NCBI GenBank assembly: GCA_034519515.1
Contig: JAXHOK010000034.1
Span: 1-64,000, forward strand
From: Arcicella sp034519515
GTDB taxonomy: Bacteria; Bacteroidota; Bacteroidia; Cytophagales; Spirosomataceae
DNA: 64,000 bases
Direction: 5' to 3'
How positions within the stretch are numbered: the stretch's first letter is position 1; the number at the start of each line of letters is the position of its first letter. The notes beneath the pieces were generated by a model. The model searched no databases and had not been told where the DNA came from. It was given only the letters and a program-made list of their open reading frames with translations. The position numbers were made by a program, and so were the translations under genes. Below are positions 43,644 to 51,722 of this stretch, piece after piece.

Positions 43644-46600
43644 ATGCGTTGGACTCATAAAACAAAGGAGGAATTAGTGGCTGAAATTCGGCATCTTAAA
43701 AAAGAGTTGCGGGTTTTGGAGGTCAATGAACGCAGTAGCGGTGAAAGACTTTCGGTGGCTGATGAGTTAAAAAAAACCGTTGAAAATCTCAATTTAGTGG
43801 GAATGGTGATGGAAGAAGACGGCATGATTATTTTTTGTAACGCCTTCGCTTCCAAAATGTTAGATTATGAATTCGGTGAATTAGTAGGTAAAAATTTCTT
43901 TGAAGCCTTAGTGCCTGTTGAAGAACAAGAATCTCGTTTTACTGCCTTCCAACAAGCCATGACCAAGGGCGGACTATTTGAGCAAAAAGAAAGAATAATG
44001 CTCACCAAAACTGCTCAAATTAAGATTGTTGAGTTAAATTCTACGGTTTTTAATGATGCCACCGAAGATACCAAATATCTCACAATCATCGGTGAAGATG
44101 TTACCGAACGCCGCAAAGTTGCTGAGGCTCTGGGGCGTTCAAATGCTCAGTTACAAGATATTATCAACAATACTTCCGATTTAATTCAACTCATCAGTAT
44201 GTCGGGGCGGTTTCTGTATGTTAATAAAGCATGGTTGGAAATTACGGGCTATGGCTCTGACGAATTGGCAAATTTGCGTTTAAAGGACATCCTCCATCCT
44301 GACTTTGCTGAAGAGGCACTTTCAAAATTTGATAAAATAAAAAATGGTGAAAAAATCCCTGATTTTGAAGTAGTTTTCCGAAGAAAAGACGGTCGAAGAT
44401 TATACCTTTCTGGTTCGGTAAACTGCCGTTATGACAAAGAAACCCCCACGGCTTTTCGTTGTATTTTTCATAACTCCACAGCCAAAGTTCGGGCAGAGCG
44501 TTCTTCTAAGTTATACGCCAGTATTGCCCAAGCAACGATTCGTTCCACAAATTTGGATGATTTATACTTCAATATTCACAAAGAATTGGGCGAAGTAATT
44601 GACGTAAAAAACTTCTTTATTGCCCAATATGATTCCGCAAAATCTTACCTTTATTTTCCATATTACATTGATGAATATTTCGATAGCCGTGTGCATTTTA
44701 CAAAAAGAAAGTTAGGAAATGGACTTACCGAATACGCCATTGCTGCCAATAAACCGCTGATTCTCAGAGACGAAGAAATCTACAAATTAGCCGAAGAAAA
44801 ATCTATTTATCTCTACGGCGTTGTGCCAAAAGTGATGATTTGCGTTCCTTTGCGAATTGGTAATAAAGTTACGGGTATCATTGGTTTGAAATCTTACGAA
44901 CGCCAAAACAAATATGAACAACGGGATTTGGAATTATTAGATTTCATTTCGGGACAAGTTGCCCTTGCTATTGCCCGCAAACAAGCGGAAGATGCCCTTG
45001 CCCGAGAAACTGCCCGACTGACTGCCATTATCGAAGGCAGTTCACACTTGATGTGGTCGGTGAATCGAAAAATGTTATTGACTTCTTTTAATCAGGAATA
45101 TGCACAACTGATTGAAAATCAGTTAAATGTACGTCCAGAACTAACTTCGAGCAATGAGAAAACGGGTTTCAGAATGGTGACTCAGACTGACAGGCGAGTG
45201 TTGGAACACAATTACAAATTAGCGTTTCGAGGTACTCAGCAACATTTTGAAGTTCAGTTAGACACCCCCGACGGCGAAGAAAAATGGGTAGAAGTTTACC
45301 TAAATCCCATCATCAATAATGGTATCATAGAAGAAGTTTCGGGTATTGGTAGAGACATTACCGACCTTAAAAAGTATCAACATGACATTGTTCAGGCAAA
45401 AGATGAAGCCGAACGTTCACTAAAAGTAAAAGAGCGTTTTTTGGCAAATATGAGTCACGAAATCCGCACACCCATGAATGGTGTGATTGGTATGATTGAT
45501 TTATTGACTGACACACCGCTGAATGTCGAACAGACCGATTATGTTTTAACCATAAAAAAATCATCAGAGACATTACTTCATATTTTGAATGACATTCTGG
45601 ATTTAGCAAAAATTGAGGCAGGAAAAATGGCTCTACACGAAGCCCCGCTGGTTTTTAAGGATGTTTTTGATAGATTACAGTCCTTGTTTTCGCAATTAGC
45701 AACGGCTAAAAACAACAAAATTATCTGCCAATTAGCTCCTGAATTACCCAATTTTGTAATTGCGGACGAAACCCGTTTACTCCAAATTTTATCAAACTTC
45801 ACCTCAAATGCCTTAAAATTTACCGAAAATGGAACGATAAATATTAACGTTAATTTGGTAGAAAAACGGGGGAAATTCAACAGAATTAAAGTAGAAGTAA
45901 AGGATTCTGGAATTGGGATTACCGAAGAAAATCTTAAAATACTTTTTAATGCTTTCCAACAAGTTGATAATTCTACCAAAAAATCTTTCGGAGGAACAGG
46001 CTTGGGTTTGGCAATTTCCAAAGAACTTTGTTCGATGATGAAAGGTGAAGTTGGCGTAACTTCTGAATGGGGGAAAGGATCAGTTTTTTGGTTTACCGTT
46101 GAATTAAAGGAAACATTCATAAGCCCCTCGATGGCGAAAAAGGATGAACCCGAATTTAAAGTCCTCAATCATTTTGACAAATATCACCCTTATTTACTGG
46201 TTGTGGACGACAACGCCACCAACCGAAAAGTAGCGAGTGAAATCTTAAAAAAGTCTGGTTGTGAGGTCATTACGGCAGATTCTGGACAAAAAGCTATCAA
46301 ATTAGTTCAGACTTCTATTCTGGACAGACCTTTCGATATTATTTTTATGGATATCCAAATGCCCGAAATGGATGGCGTTGAAACTACGGAGCATTTACGA
46401 AAACTGAACACAAAACTTCCGCCAATAATCGCCATGACTGCCTACGCCATGAAAGAAGACCGTGAACGTTTTATGGCAAACGGCATGAATGATTACGTGC
46501 CAAAACCCATCAGAGCAGAAGTCCTGGTTAGGAAAGTGGCGGAGTGGACAAGTAAGCAGGTTATAGAGAACAGAGAACAGATTATAGCAAATAGAGAACA

Positions 46601-47057
46601 GGTAATAGAGAACAATAAATTATCGGATAATGAATCTGTGTTAGTTAATGATGAGTTAAAAACTGATTCACCAAACCCTAACATCGAACATCGAATAACG
46701 AGCATCGAAAACTATGAGGTTCTTGATCAAGAAATCATTAAGCAATTAGCCGATAGCGTTGGTGGTGATATGAGTTTTGTAGTATCCATTTTGGAGGGTT
46801 TTGAGGAAGAAGCCACGGAGCAAATTCAAAATGCTGTTGAAGGTTACAAAATCAATAATTGCAAACAAGTGCAGGGTGAACTACATACGCTGAAAGGAAA
46901 CTCAGGCACTTTGGGAGCAATGCGTCTGCACGAAATAACCAGAATTATCGAAGAAAAAGCAAAAGATTGCAATTTTCAACTATTTGATAGTGAGATAATT
47001 ATATTACAAGAAGAATTTAAGAAATTCAAGAAGGAAATTTCGGAAATGAAACAATAA
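43644..47057 (+). CDS. Hybrid sensor histidine kinase (PAS-GAF-HisKA-REC-HPt)
   Basis: The 1137-residue protein has a short N-terminal coiled coil and PAS domains at about 45-160 and 165-285 (LIQLISMSGRFLYVNKAWLE). A GAF domain follows at ~290-450 (IDVKNFFIAQYDSAKSYLY, MICVPLRIGNKVTGIIGLKS) and a third PAS at ~460-585. HisKA has His605 (ANMSHEIRTPMNG). HATPase_c has DSGIGITEENL and GGTGLGLAISKELC. The receiver has Asp903 (FMDIQMPEMDG), and the C-terminal HPt has His1081 (LHTLKGNSG). No membrane segment, so it is a cytoplasmic sensor and complete phosphorelay. The receiver-HPt linker (residues ~970-1025) is encoded by repetitive AGAGAACAG and ATCGAACATCGAA words also found between genes. Confidence 0.95.
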   Translation: MRWTHKTKEELVAEIRHLKKELRVLEVNERSSGERLSVADELKKTVENLNLVGMVMEEDGMIIFCNAFASKMLDYEFGELVGKNFFEALVPVEEQESRFTAFQQAMTKGGLFEQKERIMLTKTAQIKIVELNSTVFNDATEDTKYLTIIGEDVTERRKVAEALGRSNAQLQDIINNTSDLIQLISMSGRFLYVNKAWLEITGYGSDELANLRLKDILHPDFAEEALSKFDKIKNGEKIPDFEVVFRRKDGRRLYLSGSVNCRYDKETPTAFRCIFHNSTAKVRAERSSKLYASIAQATIRSTNLDDLYFNIHKELGEVIDVKNFFIAQYDSAKSYLYFPYYIDEYFDSRVHFTKRKLGNGLTEYAIAANKPLILRDEEIYKLAEEKSIYLYGVVPKVMICVPLRIGNKVTGIIGLKSYERQNKYEQRDLELLDFISGQVALAIARKQAEDALARETARLTAIIEGSSHLMWSVNRKMLLTSFNQEYAQLIENQLNVRPELTSSNEKTGFRMVTQTDRRVLEHNYKLAFRGTQQHFEVQLDTPDGEEKWVEVYLNPIINNGIIEEVSGIGRDITDLKKYQHDIVQAKDEAERSLKVKERFLANMSHEIRTPMNGVIGMIDLLTDTPLNVEQTDYVLTIKKSSETLLHILNDILDLAKIEAGKMALHEAPLVFKDVFDRLQSLFSQLATAKNNKIICQLAPELPNFVIADETRLLQILSNFTSNALKFTENGTININVNLVEKRGKFNRIKVEVKDSGIGITEENLKILFNAFQQVDNSTKKSFGGTGLGLAISKELCSMMKGEVGVTSEWGKGSVFWFTVELKETFISPSMAKKDEPEFKVLNHFDKYHPYLLVVDDNATNRKVASEILKKSGCEVITADSGQKAIKLVQTSILDRPFDIIFMDIQMPEMDGVETTEHLRKLNTKLPPIIAMTAYAMKEDRERFMANGMNDYVPKPIRAEVLVRKVAEWTSKQVIENREQIIANREQVIENNKLSDNESVLVNDELKTDSPNPNIEHRITSIENYEVLDQEIIKQLADSVGGDMSFVVSILEGFEEEATEQIQNAVEGYKINNCKQVQGELHTLKGNSGTLGAMRLHEITRIIEEKAKDCNFQLFDSEIIILQEEFKKFKKEISEMKQ
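46553..46712. repeat. Word repeats inside the hybrid kinase coding sequence
   Basis: At 46559-46612 the unit ATAGAGAACAGAGAACAG recurs with small changes, encoding IENREQIIANREQVIENN. At 46672-46712 the bases ACATCGAACATCGAATAACG and onward are the near reverse complement of the non-coding stretch at 9055-9095. Both fall in the flexible linker between the receiver and HPt domains. Confidence 0.7.
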
Positions 47058-47649
47058 GAAAGAAATTCATTAGTTGATTGCTGACAGCTAATTGCTGATA
47101 GCCGAAAAGAAAAACTGTTTCGTTGTGGAGCAGTGCGCCGCCCCGCCCCACAACATACGATTGTAACATTGGCGGATTGTTCATCAAAAATTGGGACGTA
47201 ATATGGCGGTATCACGCCCCATATACCACGCTCGGATGGCGGTCCGTCGTAGCCTCATGTCAGTAATTTTAGGAATAAGATTGTTGAACTAAACCCTAAT
47301 GTGTGTAACAGAACAATACAACACAACCACTGACAGACTCTTTCGATGTTATAAAAATACATCATTTTCAAAAAGTAAAGGACGTTTACAGCATATAAAT
47401 ACTGAATTCATCGTAAAAAAACATATTAATATTCAAATTCACAAGGAAAAGTACTACTTTTTTATTTTTGACTAAAAAAAACTCATTTTTATTCAAACCC
47501 TTATTTCGAAAATACTAATTCGCATTTACCTTATATTTGTACAAATACTAACAAGACTCTCTTCTTTTTTGATAAAATTAGGTTAGTTTTTAGAAATTTT
47601 TACTTCTATTTTAAAAACTAATCCCAAACATAAATTTTCAAACGTAACA
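47058..47649. other. Gene-free stretch with a GC-rich island
   Basis: It begins with word-type sequence (GCTGACAGCTAATTGCTGAT). From about 47115 to 47260 it is far richer in GC than the surroundings: GTTGTGG...CCACAAC arms around GCGCCGCCCCGCC, then TGGCGG three times at 33-34-base intervals (47170, 47204, 47237). The rest is AT-rich. A TATATTTG box at 47532-47539 may be the -7 of the MFS gene. No frame is convincing. Confidence 0.5.
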
Positions 47650-48849
47650 ATGAAATTAACCACTCGCATTCAATTGATGCTCATGATGTTCCTGATGTTT
47701 TTTACATGGGGAGCTTGGTATGGACAAATGGGTAAATATATGTTCACAACCCTCAAAGCGTCGGGCGAGCAAATTGGTAATGCTTATGCCACTTTTTCAA
47801 TTGCCTCAATCATTGCCCCTTTCTTTATGGGCATGATTGCGGATAGATTCTTTTCAGCTCAAAAAGTCATGGGCGTTTTGAATTTACTTGGTGCAGTGAT
47901 TCTTTATTTCTTAATCCAGAACCAAAATCCTGAGACTTTCTTTTGGTACATTTTGGCTTATACAATGACATTTGCCCCTAATTTGGCTTTGTCAAGTTCA
48001 ATTGCCATGAACCAAATGCAAGACCCTGGCAAGGAATTTCCAGCTATTCGGGTTCTTGGAACAATTGCTTGGATTGTTGTAACAAACATCATTGGTTTTT
48101 ACGGAATTGGTGATAAAATTGCCATTTATCAAGTTGCCATGTTTACTTCAATTGCTTGGGGAATTTTCTCTTTTACCTTGCCCGACACACCTCCAAAAGC
48201 TACGGGTAAAGCCACATTCTCTCAGATTTTGGGAACGGATGCTTTTGTATTATTCCAAGACCGTTCATTTTTAATTTTCTTCATTTCTTCGGTATTAGTT
48301 TGTATACCCTTGGCGTTTTATTATGCCCATGCCAACTTGTCTTTAACGGAATCGAATATGACCAATGTCGAAAATAAAATGTCGCTTGGACAAGCCTCTG
48401 AGGTACTTTTCATGCTTTTAATTCCTTTTGCTTTACAAAAATTTGGCATTAAAAAAATGCTAATTGTGGGACTAATTGCTTGGATTGTCCGCTTTGTTTG
48501 TTTTGGATATGGCGATGGCATTTCGTCAGAATGGATTTTGTACTCAGCCATTATTTTACACGGTGTTTGTTATGATTTCTTTTTCGTAACAGGACAAATT
48601 TATACTGATAATAAAGCAGGAGAAAAAATCAAAAACTCAGCCCAAGGACTCATTACATTGGCAACCTATGGAATCGGAATGGGTATTGGGTCAATTCTTT
48701 CGGGTAAAGTTTTGGATAAATATAGTACCGTTGAAGGTACAATTACCAAGCACGATTGGAGTTCGGTTTGGATGATTCCTGCGGGGATTGCAGCGGTTGT
48801 TTTGGTACTGTTTGTTATTTTCTTCAAGGATAACACCATAAAGTCATAA
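47650..48849 (+). CDS. Nucleoside-permease-type MFS transporter
   Basis: The 399-residue protein has about twelve membrane segments. The opening LMLMMFLMFFTWGAWYGQMG and the block AYATFSIASIIAPFFMGMIADRF (given in part) are typical of the NupG/nucleoside:H+ symporter branch of the major facilitator superfamily. Bacteroidota members are often linked to sugar or nucleoside catabolism. Its C-terminal half has GLITLATYGIGMGIGSILSG. It is followed on the same strand by a Gfo/Idh/MocA oxidoreductase after a terminator-like hairpin, a pairing common in sugar-use loci. The substrate is not known. Confidence 0.88.
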   Translation: MKLTTRIQLMLMMFLMFFTWGAWYGQMGKYMFTTLKASGEQIGNAYATFSIASIIAPFFMGMIADRFFSAQKVMGVLNLLGAVILYFLIQNQNPETFFWYILAYTMTFAPNLALSSSIAMNQMQDPGKEFPAIRVLGTIAWIVVTNIIGFYGIGDKIAIYQVAMFTSIAWGIFSFTLPDTPPKATGKATFSQILGTDAFVLFQDRSFLIFFISSVLVCIPLAFYYAHANLSLTESNMTNVENKMSLGQASEVLFMLLIPFALQKFGIKKMLIVGLIAWIVRFVCFGYGDGISSEWILYSAIILHGVCYDFFFVTGQIYTDNKAGEKIKNSAQGLITLATYGIGMGIGSILSGKVLDKYSTVEGTITKHDWSSVWMIPAGIAAVVLVLFVIFFKDNTIKS

Positions 48850-48922
48850 AATTTAGGTAAAAAAGTATCAGTATTTAAGCGTAAAATCTCAGCAATAAAA
48901 CAAGTTTATCTTTAATATTGTA

Positions 48923-48973
48923 CCTTAACTAACGGAAGGCTTCGTTTCAAACGAAGTCTTCCGTTAGTTAAGG
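48923..48973 (+). terminator. Terminator of the MFS gene
   Basis: A 24-base stem starting CCTTAACTAACGGAAG with a single mismatch around a three-base loop. It is related in its inner part (GAAGTCTTC, TTCGTT) to the radA terminator at 54740. No T run follows, so it may be a processing or stabilising hairpin. Confidence 0.65.
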
Positions 48974-49001
48974 AACTGAAAAACAATAAGTAGATGTTTT
49001 T

Positions 49002-49132
49002 TCAATGCCCTTTTTTGCACCACTCTGCGTTGCGGAATGCCTCCCAGATTAAATCCTCATTGAGCGATGCTAAACTGCGGCGACCGTCGCACGGTTTTAT
49101 CGTCTTGATTGGCACAAAAAATAACATTTAAA
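49002..49132. repeat. Foldback repeat, TAGCGATGCTA family, diverged copy
   Basis: TTTTTTGCACCA at the left and TTGGCACAAAAAA at the right form imperfect ends. The centre CCTCATTGAGCGATGCTAAA with CTGCGG matches, on the other strand, the centre of copies 5813 and 51113 (TTAGCATCGCTAAATGAGG). An inner GC hairpin CGACCGTCGCACGG is specific to this copy. Non-coding. Confidence 0.55.
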
Positions 49133-49222
49133 AATTCATCCACTTATTATTTTCCCGTTCCTAATTAATATTTCATCAAAAATAGCTCAAAGCTCGTGGC
49201 TCAAAGCTAAAATCTTAATTCA

Positions 49223-50428
49223 ATGGCAAAAGTTTGTATTCTTGGTGGTGGTTTTATTGGGCGTTTTTACGCTGATGCTCTTCATGGGCAACGGGGGCGA
49301 GATCGTGTAGAAGTTGTGTATGCTCGTAAGGAAGAAACTGCAATTCGTTTCGCAACAGATTATTCAATTCCACATTACACTACTTCAATGGAAGAGGCAA
49401 TTGCGCATCCAGAAACGGAAGTAGTGGTGATTGCTCTCCCAAATCATATTCACGAAGAGTCAATTATGCTTTGTGTGAAGCATAAAAAGCCCGTTTTATG
49501 CACAAAACCTTTGGGAAGAACTGCCGAAGAAGCCCTCAGAATTACGAAGGCTTGCGAAGAAGCAGGCGTTTTTGGTGGGTATTTGGAAGACCTTTGTTAT
49601 ACGCCAAAATTCTTGAAATCGCTTCAAAGCATCAAGGATGGAGCAATTGGGAGAGTGCTTTGGGCAAAATCTCGTGAAACTCATCCCGGTCCACATTCCG
49701 ACTGGTTTTGGAATATCGAAATGGCGGGCGGCGGTGCAATCCTTGATTTGGGTTGTCATTGCATTGAAATCGCCAGAAATTTTATTGGTAAAGACGTTCG
49801 CCCCGTTGAAGTAATGTGTTGGGCAGATACGCAAGTGAAACCCATTGATGCCGAAGACCACGCCATCGGCTTGGTAAAATATGAAAACGGGGCAATTGGT
49901 CAATTTGAAGTTTCGTGGACATTTCGTGGCGGCATGGATTTGCGGGATGAAGTGATGGGAACTGAAGGAACAATTTGGACAAATTCATTTTTAAGAACAG
50001 GTTTTGAAATGTTCACGACGGGTAAAGGTGAAAGCGGATATGTAGCAGAAAAAGCCGAATCCGCTACGGGTTGGCTTTTTCCAGTGGGTGATGAAGCCCA
50101 TGAATTGGGTTACACTCATATGTTTACGGATATGTTCAACGCCATCGAAGAAGGGCGACAACCACAGGAATCTTTTTATGATGGTTATGTGGTGAATGCC
50201 ATTATTGATGCAGCGTATAAATCAGCCAAAACCAAATTATGGGAACCTGTGCAACTGCCTGAATGGCGTGGGCAAGAGGGCTTGTCAAAACCATCGGTTT
50301 ATCAGGAATACGATGCCGAACATTGGTTCATCAAAGATGAACTATTACCGAATGGTGACGTTAAAATAATCTTAAAAAAGAAGGAATCAGGAGAGATTAT
50401 TGAAATCGAAAAATTGAATTTAAAGTAA
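49223..50428 (+). CDS. Gfo/Idh/MocA-family oxidoreductase
   Basis: The 401-residue protein starts with a Rossmann NAD(P) motif, CILGGGFIGRFYADALHG. It has the family blocks EVVVIALPNHIHEESIMLC, KPVLCTKPLGRTAEEALRI (the EKP-like region, here TKP) and the catalytic region AGGGAILDLGCHCIEIARN with the Asp-x3-His pair. C-terminal blocks are WTFRGGMDLRDEVMGTEG and DGYVVNAIIDAAYKSAKT. Such enzymes oxidise or epimerise sugars or inositols. EKP to TKP replaces the usual acidic residue before the catalytic lysine; the lysine is kept. It probably acts with the adjacent MFS transporter. Confidence 0.93.
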   Translation: MAKVCILGGGFIGRFYADALHGQRGRDRVEVVYARKEETAIRFATDYSIPHYTTSMEEAIAHPETEVVVIALPNHIHEESIMLCVKHKKPVLCTKPLGRTAEEALRITKACEEAGVFGGYLEDLCYTPKFLKSLQSIKDGAIGRVLWAKSRETHPGPHSDWFWNIEMAGGGAILDLGCHCIEIARNFIGKDVRPVEVMCWADTQVKPIDAEDHAIGLVKYENGAIGQFEVSWTFRGGMDLRDEVMGTEGTIWTNSFLRTGFEMFTTGKGESGYVAEKAESATGWLFPVGDEAHELGYTHMFTDMFNAIEEGRQPQESFYDGYVVNAIIDAAYKSAKTKLWEPVQLPEWRGQEGLSKPSVYQEYDAEHWFIKDELLPNGDVKIILKKKESGEIIEIEKLNLK

Positions 50429-50444
50429 ATTTTTATTAAAAAAT

Positions 50445-50478
50445 AAAAGCCATGCCACCTTTGGATGACATGGCTTTT
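50445..50478 (+). terminator. Terminator of the oxidoreductase gene
   Basis: Stem AAAAGCCATG / CATGGCTTTT with a 14-base loop that itself pairs in part (CCA/TGG); T run follows. Confidence 0.85.
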
Positions 50479-50484
50479 CTCACC

Positions 50485-50553
50485 TGTTCTGTGTGCGAGC
50501 GATTAAATCGACAGCCGCCACCGTTTCATTTTTCATTCTCGACACACAGAACA
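50485..50553. repeat. Inverted repeat TGTTCTGTGTG
   Basis: TGTTCTGTGTGCGAG at the left pairs with CTCGACACACAGAACA at the right (one mismatch) around about 38 bases. It lies between the oxidoreductase terminator and the convergent small gene at 50575, so it could end that gene on the minus strand or be a protein-binding site. Confidence 0.6.
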
Positions 50554-50574
50554 AAATATTAACATTTCTTTGGG

Positions 50575-50850
50575 CTATTCTGTATCTTCACTATTCTTAA
50601 TTTCTGCGATTTTATCTTCATGTCCGTCTAAGCTCTGCGATTTTACAATTTGTTCAATAAGTTCTGTAAGGCGTAAATCTGATGAACGTAATTTAAAAAC
50701 ATTATCCATTAATCTTGCTCCTTTTAGGCTATCATATTCAGGAGCAACATTAATGATTTGCTGTCTCCAATTGCTGGGGAGGAAATTCTTACAGGCTTTT
50801 ATCCTGTTTTTTAGGATTTCAGACGTTTTTTTTAAGTCGTTTGGCGGCAT
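50575..50850 (-). CDS. Small helical protein of unknown function
   Basis: The 91-residue product (MPPNDLKKTSEILKNRIKAC and on) is mostly helical and basic in its first half, with FLPSNWRQQIINVAPEYDSL and a charged tail. Its size and the LP-x-W-x3-I pattern resemble small Bacteroidota proteins found near HTH regulators and mobile elements. The other strand also has a 95-codon frame but with poor composition, so the minus strand is preferred. It is divergent from the XRE-type gene at 51342, with the foldback element between. Confidence 0.55.
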   Translation of the reverse strand: MPPNDLKKTSEILKNRIKACKNFLPSNWRQQIINVAPEYDSLKGARLMDNVFKLRSSDLRLTELIEQIVKSQSLDGHEDKIAEIKNSEDTE

Positions 50851-51341
50851 ATATTGATAAATTATTTATATTTGTGCTTAATTTGTGCTTAACATTTTTT
50901 GTCATACACGACCTACTTAGATTTGGGACAATATTATTCTTCAAAATATGTTATTTTATTATAACACACATAAACTTTGAAAATCCCTTAGTTGAAATCA
51001 TTAAATATTAATTTTGATTAGTACATGTATAATTATACAAAACTATGATTTTATGAGTATAACTCAAAATTAAATCAAATAAATTTTTCAATATTATTCG
51101 AAAAACTTATTTAGTAACGGGAATTAAATAATATCATCCATCAATACGAAGCGGAACGCCGCCCGATTATTTTTGTTCCTTTCGAGGCGGTAAAACCGCA
51201 GCTTAGCATCGCTAAATGAGGCGCTCCGACGATTCGGTTTTACCAACGAAGAACGGGGCAAAAAGAATTAGTAGTAATGGGTGGGGTCATTTAATTTGCG
51301 TTACTTAGTCAAAATTTAACTTAAAAATTATAATATTTACT
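50851..51341. other. Gene-free stretch between two small genes
   Basis: AT-rich DNA with TTTGTGCTTAATTTGTGCTTAA (a direct repeat of AATTTGTGCTTAA-like units) near 50870-50892, then the foldback element 51113-51305. No frame of note. The direct repeat may be a regulatory site of the divergent pair. Confidence 0.5.
51113..51305. repeat. Foldback repeat, TAGCGATGCTA family, copy 2
   Basis: 193 bases with ends AGTAACGGGAATTAAATAA and the complement of AGTAACGCAAATTAAATGA. It matches copy 1 (5813-5975) throughout, with two extra GC-rich patches (CGAAGCGGAACGCCGCCCG, and CGCTCCGACGATTCGG after AATGAGG) that account for the extra 30 bases. The patches look like extensions of the stem tips. Non-coding. 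Confidence 0.75.
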
Positions 51342-51662
51342 ATGAACCGAATTGAAGATAAAATAAGAGTATTAGTGGCGGAAAAAAGTATGACACTACT
51401 CCAGTTAGCAACTCGCTCAAAGATTACCGAGGCTACTCTCCACGCCATTTTAAATAGAAATGATGCAAAATATTCTCAATTAGTCAGACTTGCGGCTACA
51501 TTAGATGTAAATGTAGCTTATTTAGTTGGGGAAACTACTATTCGTAATATGTCGGTAGTGCAAGAACCACAAACTGGTTATGTAGCGATTAAAGCAGATG
51601 AAGTGATTGATATGCAAAAACAAATAATTGATTTACAAGGAAAATTATTAGATAATAAATAA
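51342..51662 (+). CDS. Small XRE-type helix-turn-helix protein
   Basis: The 106-residue product has an N-terminal HTH of the XRE/Cro type: IRVLVAEKSMTLLQLATRSK, ITEATLHAILNRNDAKYS, QLVRLAATLDVNVAYLVGE. A short C-terminal coiled coil (ADEVIDMQKQIIDLQGKLL) probably dimerises it. Likely a DNA-binding transcriptional regulator; the target is unknown, although the adjacent divergent small gene and the repeats between are candidates. Followed by a strong terminator at 51679. Confidence 0.85.
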   Translation: MNRIEDKIRVLVAEKSMTLLQLATRSKITEATLHAILNRNDAKYSQLVRLAATLDVNVAYLVGETTIRNMSVVQEPQTGYVAIKADEVIDMQKQIIDLQGKLLDNK

Positions 51663-51678
51663 TTTCTCTAAGACTTAT

Positions 51679-51720
51679 AAAAAAGGCTAACATTCTTATG
51701 GACAGATTGTTAGCCTTTTT
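51679..51720. terminator. Bidirectional terminator
   Basis: Stem AAAAAAGGCTAACA / TGTTAGCCTTTTT, nearly perfect, with a 15-base loop. It lies between the convergent XRE and acyltransferase genes and serves both. Confidence 0.88.
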
Positions 51721-51722
51721 AT

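Larger units (their letters stand above)
48850..49222. other. Intergenic stretch with hairpin and foldback repeat
   Basis: 373 bases with no gene. They contain the perfect terminator hairpin at 48923-48973 and the foldback repeat at 49002-49132. A short word-type stretch follows just before the oxidoreductase start (CTCAAAGCTCGTGGCTCAAA). Confidence 0.6.

Noticed and set aside
45578..46168. 196-codon frame antisense to the hybrid kinase
   Set aside because: Opposite strand of the HisKA/HATPase region; composition mirrors the kinase and no domain is seen.
46559..46612. CRISPR-like direct repeats in the kinase gene
   Set aside because: Units are short, contiguous, imperfect and in frame within a protein linker; no spacers.
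47170..47242. CRISPR array from the TGGCGG spacing
   Set aside because: Only six bases repeat, three times; no repeat of usual CRISPR length.
50570..50857. 95-codon plus-strand frame over the small gene at 50575
   Set aside because: Overlaps almost exactly; Ser/Phe/Cys-rich composition is typical of an antisense shadow, while the minus strand encodes a balanced helical protein.
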